The notes below the pieces were generated by a model. That model was not told the DNA's origin. It did not search any database and saw nothing but the letters and a program-made list of their open reading frames with translations. Made by a program: the position numbers and the translations under genes. Below, in pieces: positions 1 to 7,975 of a DNA stretch of 64,000 bases (its first letter is position 1; each line of letters starts with the position of its first letter). The stretch is from Bog-159 sp035499555. GTDB taxonomy: Bacteria > Acidobacteriota > Terriglobia > Bryobacterales > Bryobacteraceae. The DNA lies in assembly GCA_035499555.1 (NCBI GenBank), contig DATJYO010000055.1, forward strand, positions 186,001-250,000, in the 5' to 3' direction.

Positions 1-948
1 CAGTCTACGCCGGGCGTGCTGAGCGCCGCCACCACCACCATGGTTCCGCTGGTGGGCGGCAGTTGGTCCCACGATGTGCACGTGGGAACGGTGGAAGGCA
101 GTTCGAAGTTCACCTGGGTGAGCCAGGATTATTTCGCCACCATGGGGATTCCGGTGCTGCGCGGGCGCGGCTTCGACAAAAACGATACGGCCGCTTCGCT
201 GCGCGTGGCAGTGGTGAACCAGGCCTTCGTCCGCCGCTTCACGAACGGCGCCGATCCCATCGGGCGGCGGCTGCGCACGGCCCCGGAGCCGAATTACCCG
301 TCCACGATTTACCAGATCGTAGGCGTCATGGCGGACGCCAAGTACAACGATATCCGCGGCGAAATCCCGCCGCAGGTGCTGGCGCCGGCCGACCAGTTTC
401 CGGCACAAGGCCCCTGGACCCAGGTGCTGATCTACTCGAATCTGCCTCCGGAAACCGTGATAAACACAGTGAAGCGTAACCTGGCGCGCCGCCACCCGGA
501 CGTAATCGGGGAGTTCAGCAATTTCCAGGACGCGATCCGCGACGGCCTGCAGGGGGAACGCATGTTGGCCACCCTATCGGGATTCTTCGGCGCGCTGGCA
601 GCCGTGCTCGCCATGATCGGGTTGTACGGCGTCGTGTCGTATTTGGTGGCGCGCCGGCGCAACGAGATCGGCATACGCCTGGCCCTGGGCGCGGAGCGCG
701 GGCAGGTAGTGGCCCTGGTGATGCGCGAAGGCGCGCGCCTGCTGGCCATCGGTATTCCCATCGGGCTGGCGGCTTCGCTGGCGGCGGGACGCAGCGCGGG
801 CGCGCTGCTATTCGGGCTCAAGCCCTACGATCCCCTGACACTGGCGGGAGCGGCCGCGCTGCTCGCAGGCATCGCTGCCGCGGCGACTTTTCTACCTGCG
901 CGGCGGGCATCGCGTCTCGACCCTATGTCCGCCCTGCGGGATGAATAG
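1..948 (+). CDS. ADOP-type ABC transporter permease, C-terminal part (5' truncated by window edge)
   Basis: The reading frame is open from the first base, so the gene begins upstream of the window; about 315 residues are visible. The visible part starts inside a MacB-type periplasmic core domain and ends in an FtsX-type permease domain. Three hydrophobic segments follow one another: one around the LSGFFGALAAVLAMIGLYGV stretch, one after the RRNEIGIRLALGAERGQV signature, and one before the terminal LPARRASRLDPMSALRDE tail. This signature and tail are typical of the acidobacterial duplicated orphan permeases, which usually lack a neighbouring ATPase and are of unknown substrate. A full-length relative lies at 20526-22973. 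Family assignment is firm; transported substrate is unknown. Confidence 0.9.
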   Translation, partial: QSTPGVLSAATTTMVPLVGGSWSHDVHVGTVEGSSKFTWVSQDYFATMGIPVLRGRGFDKNDTAASLRVAVVNQAFVRRFTNGADPIGRRLRTAPEPNYPSTIYQIVGVMADAKYNDIRGEIPPQVLAPADQFPAQGPWTQVLIYSNLPPETVINTVKRNLARRHPDVIGEFSNFQDAIRDGLQGERMLATLSGFFGALAAVLAMIGLYGVVSYLVARRRNEIGIRLALGAERGQVVALVMREGARLLAIGIPIGLAASLAAGRSAGALLFGLKPYDPLTLAGAAALLAGIAAAATFLPARRASRLDPMSALRDE

Positions 949-1082
949 GACCTCGGGATTAGACCTGATAGTACCCACGCCATGTAAAATCTTTCCGCGC
1001 CGCCCAAGCCGCCGCGCGCGCCTGGATTTATACTGAACCAGATCCGTCAAATCTAACTGCGGATCGCATCCGGAGGAAATTC

Positions 1083-1895
1083 ATGTCAACGAGAAGTATC
1101 GGATTCCTAGGTGTGCTCGGGGTGGCGGCGGTCGCTGTGCTGATCGGTAACGCCCGGGTTCCTCAAAACAACAACACGCGCGCGCAGCGTCCGCGCTTTC
1201 ACGACATCAACCGCATGGTAGCCCAGCATCCCGAAAACGGGACCAGCCAAAGCACCAACTGGAGCGGTTATGCGGCTCTGGGCTCCGGGTTTACGCGGGC
1301 CGTCGGCTCTTGGGTCGTACCCGCGGCGACCTGCAGTTCGGGTAGTCAGTATGCGTCCTTCTGGGTCGGCATCGACGGGTACGGCTCGGGCACCGTGGAG
1401 CAGCTCGGAACGGAAGACGATTGCACCGGCGCCACGCCGAGTTACCACGCCTGGTACGAGTTCTGCTGCAAAGAGCCTGAAATCACCATCTCCAACTTTC
1501 CCGTGAAACCGGGAGACGTGATCGCGGCGGTGGTCTCCTACAACGGTTCGGGTTTTGTGCTGGCCATCAAGAACGTCACGACGGGGCAGACCTATAAGAA
1601 GACCGGCAACATCGCCGGCGCGCAGCGGGCGTCCGCCGAGTGGATCGCGGAAGCGCCATCGAGCGGCGGCGTCCTGCCGTTGACCAATTTCGGCACCATG
1701 GTTTTTGGCAAGGACAGCACCGGCGTCGCCGGAACCAATACCGCCACTTTGGGCGGAGTGACTTCGCCGATCGGCAGGTTCCCGACCTTCTACCAGATCA
1801 CCATGGTGAACGGTTCCGGAAATCCCAAGGCGGTTCCGTCCATCCTCTCCACCGACCTGACCAGTTTCTCCGATACCTGGGTAGCATCACAGTAG
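1083..1895 (+). CDS. Secreted G1-family (eqolisin-like) glutamic endopeptidase
   Basis: A 270-residue protein with an N-terminal hydrophobic segment (about residues 7-22) suggesting export, then a short propeptide-like stretch and a beta-rich domain starting near STNWSGYA (57-64). The WVGIDG motif (94-99) followed by Gln107 in VEQLGT, and the AEWIAE motif with Glu186 and Glu190, match the Gln/Glu catalytic dyad region of the G1 peptidases, acid-active enzymes first known from fungi and also present in bacteria. Cys84, Cys114, Cys128 and Cys129 could form disulfides. The start is set by a strong Shine-Dalgarno GGAGG at 1072-1076, abutted by a small CGGAT-CGC-ATCCG hairpin at 1060-1072. A TATACT hexamer at 1030 region could be the -10. 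The gene stands alone and is followed by a strong terminator-like hairpin. Confidence 0.85.
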   Translation: MSTRSIGFLGVLGVAAVAVLIGNARVPQNNNTRAQRPRFHDINRMVAQHPENGTSQSTNWSGYAALGSGFTRAVGSWVVPAATCSSGSQYASFWVGIDGYGSGTVEQLGTEDDCTGATPSYHAWYEFCCKEPEITISNFPVKPGDVIAAVVSYNGSGFVLAIKNVTTGQTYKKTGNIAGAQRASAEWIAEAPSSGGVLPLTNFGTMVFGKDSTGVAGTNTATLGGVTSPIGRFPTFYQITMVNGSGNPKAVPSILSTDLTSFSDTWVASQ

Positions 1896-1902
1896 TCTCC
1901 GC

Positions 1903-1936
1903 GGGGCAGACTGCCGGGCCATCGGCGGTCTGCCCC
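1903..1936 (+). terminator. Strong hairpin downstream of the G1 peptidase gene
   Basis: A 14-pair stem (GGGGCAGAC pairing with GTCTGCCCC, one G-U wobble, then GCCG with CGGC) closes a six-base loop, beginning seven bases after the peptidase stop codon. There is no clear U tract after it, so it may act as a rho-assisted terminator or 3'-end stabiliser rather than a classical intrinsic terminator. Confidence 0.6.
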
Positions 1937-2010
1937 ACCCTCACCCGGCCGCCTCCGCCTGTTATTCTGTACGGTGGCATCCAACCACCTGCCGAAAGGA
2001 GATACTCTAC

Positions 2011-2970
2011 GTGCGAGTCGGCGTATTCACCGCTTTACTGGCGCAACTTTCCCTCGACGATGTTCTGAAGAAACTGAAGAGCATCAATATCGACACCGTG
2101 GAGCTCGGAACGGGCAATTATCCGGGCGACCCCCACTGCAAGCTGTCCATGCTGGACAGCAAGACCGAGCTCAACGAATTCAAGAAGAAGCTGGCCGACA
2201 ATGGCTTCAGCATCAGCGCGCTGAGTTGCCATGGCAATCCGCTGCATCCCGACCAGAAACGCGCCAAACACGATCAGGAGATCAGCAAGAAGACCATCCG
2301 CCTGGCGGAGAAACTGGACGTTCCGGTGGTCATCGACTTCTCCGGCTGCCCCGGCGACTGCGACAAGTCCAAATGGCCGAACTGGGTCACCTGTCCCTGG
2401 CCGCCCGACTACCTGGAGATCCTGAAGTGGCAATGGGACGCCAAGGTGGCGCCCTACTGGACCAAACAGGCCAAGTTCGCCGCCGACCACGGCGTGAAGA
2501 TCGCCATCGAGATGCACCCCGGCTTCGTGGCTTATAGCCCCGAAACCATGCTCAAGCTGCGCAAGATCGCCGGTCCCTCCATCGGCTGCAATTACGATCC
2601 CAGCCACATGTTCTGGCAGGGTATCGATCCCATCGCCGCCATCCGCGTGCTGGGCGACGCGATCTTCCACGTGCATGCCAAAGACACCCAGATCTACGAC
2701 CGCAACCTGCCGCTGACCGGCGTGCTGGACACCAAGTCGTACACCGACGAGCGCAACCGCGCCTGGATCTTCCGCACGTGCGGTTACGGCCATGACGCCG
2801 GCTGGTGGAAAGAGTTCGCCTCCACCCTGCGCATGTTCGGCTACGATTACGTGCTCTCCATCGAACACGAGGACAGCCTGCTGTCGCCGGAGGAAGGTCT
2901 GCGCAAGGCTGCCGAACTCCTGAACAATACGGTGATGAAGGAGCAGCCCGCCGCTGCCTGGTGGGTGTAG
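2011..2970 (+). CDS. Sugar phosphate isomerase/epimerase (xylose isomerase-like TIM barrel)
   Basis: A 319-residue cytoplasmic protein of the AP-endonuclease-2/xylose isomerase-like TIM-barrel superfamily. The expected metal and substrate residues are visible: Glu167 in IEMHPG, Asp196 and His199 in NYDPSH, His222 in HVHAKD and Glu285 in LSIEHED. No signal peptide. Such proteins isomerise or epimerise sugars or sugar acids with a divalent metal; the substrate cannot be read from the sequence. Start is GTG at 2011, chosen because GAAAGGAGAT lies just upstream and the protein then begins directly with the first barrel strand. The next gene starts only a few bases after the stop, so the two are probably cotranscribed. 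Confidence 0.88.
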   Translation: MRVGVFTALLAQLSLDDVLKKLKSINIDTVELGTGNYPGDPHCKLSMLDSKTELNEFKKKLADNGFSISALSCHGNPLHPDQKRAKHDQEISKKTIRLAEKLDVPVVIDFSGCPGDCDKSKWPNWVTCPWPPDYLEILKWQWDAKVAPYWTKQAKFAADHGVKIAIEMHPGFVAYSPETMLKLRKIAGPSIGCNYDPSHMFWQGIDPIAAIRVLGDAIFHVHAKDTQIYDRNLPLTGVLDTKSYTDERNRAWIFRTCGYGHDAGWWKEFASTLRMFGYDYVLSIEHEDSLLSPEEGLRKAAELLNNTVMKEQPAAAWWV

Positions 2971-2975
2971 CTCCA

Positions 2976-4313
2976 GTGCGTTTCCTCCTCCTGTTGGCCT
3001 GCGCGGGTTCGCTCCTGGGCGAATTCCGCGCGGGCGCCTTCAAGACCGTGATCAGTCCTGTCCTCCAGGACCACCCGCCGGTCTACATGGCAGGCTTCGG
3101 CCACAATCGCGTTGCCAAAACCGTACACGACGATCTGTACGCGCGCTGCCTGGCGTTCAGCACCGGCGCCAAGCCGCTGGTGATGTGCGAAGTCGATCTG
3201 ATCGGCTTCTTCCTGGACGACGTGGAACGCGTGCGCGCCAAGGTTCCCGAAGCCGACGTAGTGGTGGCCTCGACCCACGTGCACGAAGGTCCGGACACCA
3301 TGGGGCTGTGGGGACCGCAGGAGGGGAAATCCGGCATCGACGATTCTTATAACGCCTTCGTCGTCGATCGGATTGCGGAAGCGGCCAAAGGGGCCCTGGC
3401 GGCGTTGGCGCCGGCTACCGCGGCATTGGCGGTGGTGCATAACCCGGAACTGGATTCGTTCATCGACGACGACCGCCCGCCGGTGAAGCACGATCCGGAT
3501 CTGATCGTGCTGACTCTTACCGGCAAGGACGGACAACGAATCGCCACGGCGGTCAACTGGGCCAATCACCCCGAAACGCTCGGTTCGCGGAATACGCAGA
3601 TCAGCGCCGACTATCCCGGTTTCTTCTACAAACGCCTGGAAGCCACGCTGGGCGGCATGGCCGTGCTCTGGAACGGCGCAGTGGGCGGAATGCAATCGCC
3701 GCTGGGCGCCAGGATCATGGACCCGGCCACCGGCAGTATCGCCGCCGAGAGGAGCTTCCGGAAGACCCAGGTGCTCGGCGAACGGATCGCGGACCTGGCC
3801 GCGGAGGCCGCCCGATCCGCCAAGCCGGTGCGCATTACCAAGGTGGCGTTTGCCGAGCGCATCATCGACATACCGGTGACCAATCGCGGATTCCAGATGG
3901 CCGCCCAGGCGGATTTATACAAAGGACGCAAGAAAACCACGGCCAACGGCGCAACCACCACGCCGGTGGGCCTGATTCGCATGTCCGGCGAGCAGCCCAT
4001 CCTGGAGATCGCCCTGATCCCCGGCGAGATGTACCCCGAGTTGAGCGTCGGCGGCGTGGAGCGTTACGCCGGCGCCGATTTTCCGGATGCGCCCATTGAA
4101 CCGCCCATCAAGCCGATGCTCCACGCGCCGTTTCGCATGCTGATCGGCTTGGCCGACGACGAGATCGGCTATATCATCCCGAAAGCCGAATGGGACGAAA
4201 AGCCGCCTTATCTAGAGAATGCCGCCAAACCATGGTACGGCGAAGTGAACTCGGTGGGGCCGGACGCCGCGGCGCGCATCGCCGCTGCCATCGCGCAGTT
4301 GGCCCGAAAGTAA
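2976..4313 (+). CDS. Secreted neutral/alkaline ceramidase-like hydrolase
   Basis: About 445 residues from GTG 2976; this start gives a clean signal peptide (MRFLLLLACAGSLLG). GTG 2961 in the same frame is an alternative. The protein resembles the N-terminal domain of neutral/alkaline non-lysosomal ceramidase: the HVHEGPD motif (His101, His103) and NWANHPE (His198) supply likely zinc ligands. It is shorter than full ceramidases, which carry an additional C-terminal domain, so ceramide itself may not be the substrate; similar short homologues are common in soil bacteria. It lies directly after the sugar isomerase gene with a five-base gap, implying an operon and perhaps a role in releasing a metabolite used by it. 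Confidence 0.8.
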   Translation: MRFLLLLACAGSLLGEFRAGAFKTVISPVLQDHPPVYMAGFGHNRVAKTVHDDLYARCLAFSTGAKPLVMCEVDLIGFFLDDVERVRAKVPEADVVVASTHVHEGPDTMGLWGPQEGKSGIDDSYNAFVVDRIAEAAKGALAALAPATAALAVVHNPELDSFIDDDRPPVKHDPDLIVLTLTGKDGQRIATAVNWANHPETLGSRNTQISADYPGFFYKRLEATLGGMAVLWNGAVGGMQSPLGARIMDPATGSIAAERSFRKTQVLGERIADLAAEAARSAKPVRITKVAFAERIIDIPVTNRGFQMAAQADLYKGRKKTTANGATTTPVGLIRMSGEQPILEIALIPGEMYPELSVGGVERYAGADFPDAPIEPPIKPMLHAPFRMLIGLADDEIGYIIPKAEWDEKPPYLENAAKPWYGEVNSVGPDAAARIAAAIAQLARK

Positions 4314-4370
4314 GGCAGCACCCACTAATTTGCTGGACCGGTTGGCGATAATAGGATATTCTCGTCCTAT

Positions 4371-7300
4371 ATGGACTTAGCTCCGCGCCTTCGCCTCGCG
4401 CCGGCCGTGGCAGGCATTTTCATCGTTTTGTGCGCCAACTTAGAGGCACAGACGCATGCTCTCACTTACAATCCGGTGGATGCGCAATACAGCACGTCAC
4501 TCGACCGGATCATCATGGTTTCCGCTAGTCCGAATCAGTTACATATTTACGACCCGGTTTCGCAGTCGGAGACCACGGTCGGTTTGCCCAAGCCGCCGCT
4601 GGCGGTGTCGGTGAGCCCGGATGGTTACTACGCGGCAGTAGGTCACGATGCGCTGATTTCGTATGTCAACTTGAGCAACGGTTCGATCCAGAAGGAATTC
4701 ACGACCAGCTTTACGGTCAATAGCCTGGTATTGAATGCGTCCTGGATCTACGTTTTCCGGGATCAGTTGGAATCGATCAACATCTCGAGCAGCGCCGTTA
4801 CGACAGCCTCTTTCTACGCTCCGGCCTCCGCGCGCCTCGACCCCACTTTGAACGCGCTCTACGGCGTCGGCTCACTCGAAAACATCGATATTTCAACCGG
4901 GCCTATGACGACAGCGGTCCTGGCTCCGTATTACCCCTACGTCTCGATTTGCAGTCCCTTGTGGATCTCCCAGGACGGGAGCAGGCTCTATAATGGTTGC
5001 GGCAGTGTCCAGCAGGCCTCCACTGACACCACGCAGGACATGCAATATGTCAGCCTGCTGGAGCCTAACTCGATCACGGCGCTGGCGGAATCAGCCGCGT
5101 TGGGAACTGTCGCCGCGGTGCAATACGCCTACTGTTGCGGGACGACGACCGATAGTTACGTGCAGCTCTTTAGCAGCGCTTATCTGCAACCGCAGGGGCA
5201 GTTCGCACTGCCGAACTTCATCGTGAGTGGAAAAAGCTACGCGGCACACGGCAAGTGGCTTTTCTTCAATGACGCGTCTACGAATCTGTATGTTCTCATG
5301 CAGGCGGATTCGAGCGCCGGGCTGACGGACAGTTTCGCGTTGCAGACGTTCTCCATGGGCGCGCCGGCCGGGTGCGGAGCGACCTTCGGCTCGTCTACCG
5401 CCGACGTCGCCGCCACCGGCACCTTGGGAACGGTGAACGTGATCGCGGGGCCATCCTGCATTTATCAGGCTGCCAGCAACTCCGGCTGGCTGCAGATTGT
5501 TTCGGGCGGCTATGGTTCCGGCAATGGCACGCTAACGTACATAGCCAGACCCAATACCGCAAAGAGCTCCCGCACCGGCACGATTTCGATAAGTGGCCAG
5601 TCTTATACAGTTACCCAGGATGCCGCCGGCGCCGCGAGTGCCTTCACGCCACTGTCATACGATCCGGCGGACGCCGCCTACGATACCAGCCTCGACCGGA
5701 TCGTCTTCGTGTCGCCCGGACCCAACGAATTGCATATTTATGATCCGATATCGCAGTCCGACAAAATCGTGCCGCTTCCCGCTGTGCCGCTTTCGGTGTC
5801 CGTTTCACCCGACGGCAGTTATGCCGCAGTTGGGCACGACGGGTGGATCAGCTATGTCAACCTGCTGACTCCCGCGCTGCAGCAGATCCTGCCTGTTCAC
5901 ATGACCGCCAATATAATTGTCCTCGCGGGCAACGGCTATGTGTATTTCTACCCCAATGGAGGGCCCCTTTACTATCTGCAGCTCTCCTCCGGCATAACGG
6001 GCTCTCAAAGCGACGTGTATGCGGGAGGTCCCGCCCGTCTTTATCCGGACGATCACTCGATGTATCTGGGATCGTATTCCTTCGCGAAAGTGGACATCGC
6101 CGATGGCATACCCTCCGTCGTGACTGTGCCGTACATTTCCAATTGCGGCAATTTCTGGATCAGTCAGGATGGCTCGCTCATCTTTACCGAATGCGGAACA
6201 GTTTACACGGCCTCGGAAAACGAATCCCAGGACCTGCTTTACTACGGCACGCTGTCCAATTCCGGGAATCCGGCCTGGGCCGCTGAATCGTCCCTACTGC
6301 ATTCGACGGCTGTGATTCCGAATGAATATTACCCGGTCAGCGCTCCGGACACGCAGGTGGCGATGTACGGCGACGCCTTTCTGGGTTATGCCGGCAGCCT
6401 GCCCTTGCCGCAGTTTACAGTTTCCGGCCAACCGTACGCCGGCCATGGGAAGTACGTGTTTTGGAACGCGGCGGCGGCCAACCTGTACGTCGTCGAGCAG
6501 GCCGACCCGAGTGCCAATCTGCTCTCCGGATACGCAGTGGATGTCATCTCGCCTTACGTAACCGGGACCGGCTGCACGTTCTCCCTCGGATCGACTTCGG
6601 CCAGCGAAGTCCAGGCCGCGGGATTCGATTCGGTTTCCGTGACCACGGCGGCAAACTGCGCCTGGACGGCCACCTCCAATGCCTCCTGGCTGGCGATTAC
6701 CTCGGGCACGGTGGGCTTTGGATCGGCAATTCTGAATTTCGAGTTCACGGCCAACACCGGGGCGGTGCGCACGGCCCAGCTTACCATCGCCGGACAGTTG
6801 TTTACCGTGACGCAGGCAGGCGTGCCGTGCAGCTACAGTCTCTCGCCTTCCACCGTGTATCTGGACGCCTCCGCTCAAAGCTCGGGCCTGAGCGTAACCA
6901 CCAACCTGGCGGGCTGCCCCTGGACCTCATCGGCCAGCGGCGGCTTCATCAGCATCACGGGGGGCGCCAGCGGATCCGGTAACGGCACCGTTACATTCGC
7001 CGCCACCGCCAACACCACCGGTTATCTCCGCAGCGGCAGCGTGACGGTCGGCGGCCAGACCGTGACTGTCAATCAGCGGGAAACCGATACGGTGTTCACG
7101 GACGTGCCCCCGCCCGCCTATTACTTCGATTTCACCGACGTCCTCTACGCCGCCGGCATCACCGCCGGGTGCCAGACCAGTCCGCTGGAGTATTGTCCGG
7201 ATGCTTTGATTACGCGCGAGCAAATGGCCGTCTACCTGGTGGTCGCGATCGAACACGGCAGCCTGTTTACCTATACCGCCACGCCGTACTTCACCGATGT

Positions 7301-7925
7301 GCCGCCCTCGGATCCGTTTTTCAAATTCGTGCAAAAGCTGCGCGACCTGGGCATCACCAGCGGCTGCGCGCCGGCCCAATTCTGCCCGTTCGACTCCGTG
7401 ACGCGCGCGCAGATGGCGGTCTTCATCATTCAGAGCCGCTACGAGACAACGCCCTACACCTATCCCTCGACACCGTACTTCACGGACGTGCCGCCCACCA
7501 GTCCGTACTTTCCTTTTGTGCAGAAGATGGCGCAGACCGGAATCACGGCGGGCTGCGCTCCCGGCTTGTACTGCCCGGACCAGGAGTTGTCGCGGGGCCA
7601 GATGGCCGTTTTCATCGTGACCGGATTGTTGGACGAACTGCTGCCCTTGGGTACGCCCGTGATCGCTTCCGCGGCGCCGGGCTCGGCGGCGGCAGGAACT
7701 ACGGTCACCGTGACGCTGGCCGGCGTTGGCACGCACTTCGTGCAGGGCACCACGCAGGTGACGGCGGCGCCCGGCATCACGGTCTCGGGCGTGACCGTGC
7801 TCAGTTCCACCAGTCTGACGGTGCTACTGGCGGTGGGGACCAGTGTGGCGCCCAATCCAACCTCGATCGTGGTGACCACGGGGACCGAGGAGGTCGTATT
7901 GCCCAATGGTTTCGTAGTGCAATAA
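4371..7925 (+). CDS. Large secreted protein: duplicated propeller-like modules, BACON-like domains, three SLH domains, C-terminal Ig-like domain
   Basis: An 1184-residue exported protein (signal peptide about 1-27). Its layout is: propeller-like module A (about 28-330), BACON-like beta-sandwich 1 (332-418), propeller-like module B (425-725), BACON-like 2 (732-815), BACON-like 3 (818-900), three SLH repeats (about 905-1100; each has YFTDVPP-like openings and GIT(A/S)GC centres), and an IPT/TIG-like sandwich (1105-1184). Modules A and B are clearly an internal duplication: both contain LHIYDP(V/I)SQS, SVSPDG and YAAVGHD motifs. SLH repeats normally tether proteins to cell-wall polymers, and BACON domains are often linked to carbohydrate or mucin binding, so a surface-anchored binding protein is likely. 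No catalytic motif is seen. There is no Shine-Dalgarno; TATTCT lies eight bases before the ATG. Confidence 0.85.
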   Translation: MDLAPRLRLAPAVAGIFIVLCANLEAQTHALTYNPVDAQYSTSLDRIIMVSASPNQLHIYDPVSQSETTVGLPKPPLAVSVSPDGYYAAVGHDALISYVNLSNGSIQKEFTTSFTVNSLVLNASWIYVFRDQLESINISSSAVTTASFYAPASARLDPTLNALYGVGSLENIDISTGPMTTAVLAPYYPYVSICSPLWISQDGSRLYNGCGSVQQASTDTTQDMQYVSLLEPNSITALAESAALGTVAAVQYAYCCGTTTDSYVQLFSSAYLQPQGQFALPNFIVSGKSYAAHGKWLFFNDASTNLYVLMQADSSAGLTDSFALQTFSMGAPAGCGATFGSSTADVAATGTLGTVNVIAGPSCIYQAASNSGWLQIVSGGYGSGNGTLTYIARPNTAKSSRTGTISISGQSYTVTQDAAGAASAFTPLSYDPADAAYDTSLDRIVFVSPGPNELHIYDPISQSDKIVPLPAVPLSVSVSPDGSYAAVGHDGWISYVNLLTPALQQILPVHMTANIIVLAGNGYVYFYPNGGPLYYLQLSSGITGSQSDVYAGGPARLYPDDHSMYLGSYSFAKVDIADGIPSVVTVPYISNCGNFWISQDGSLIFTECGTVYTASENESQDLLYYGTLSNSGNPAWAAESSLLHSTAVIPNEYYPVSAPDTQVAMYGDAFLGYAGSLPLPQFTVSGQPYAGHGKYVFWNAAAANLYVVEQADPSANLLSGYAVDVISPYVTGTGCTFSLGSTSASEVQAAGFDSVSVTTAANCAWTATSNASWLAITSGTVGFGSAILNFEFTANTGAVRTAQLTIAGQLFTVTQAGVPCSYSLSPSTVYLDASAQSSGLSVTTNLAGCPWTSSASGGFISITGGASGSGNGTVTFAATANTTGYLRSGSVTVGGQTVTVNQRETDTVFTDVPPPAYYFDFTDVLYAAGITAGCQTSPLEYCPDALITREQMAVYLVVAIEHGSLFTYTATPYFTDVPPSDPFFKFVQKLRDLGITSGCAPAQFCPFDSVTRAQMAVFIIQSRYETTPYTYPSTPYFTDVPPTSPYFPFVQKMAQTGITAGCAPGLYCPDQELSRGQMAVFIVTGLLDELLPLGTPVIASAAPGSAAAGTTVTVTLAGVGTHFVQGTTQVTAAPGITVSGVTVLSSTSLTVLLAVGTSVAPNPTSIVVTTGTEEVVLPNGFVVQ

Positions 7926-7975
7926 CGCTTTGTGCGCGCGCGGCCCGGCCACGCCGGATACAATAGAGATTCAGC

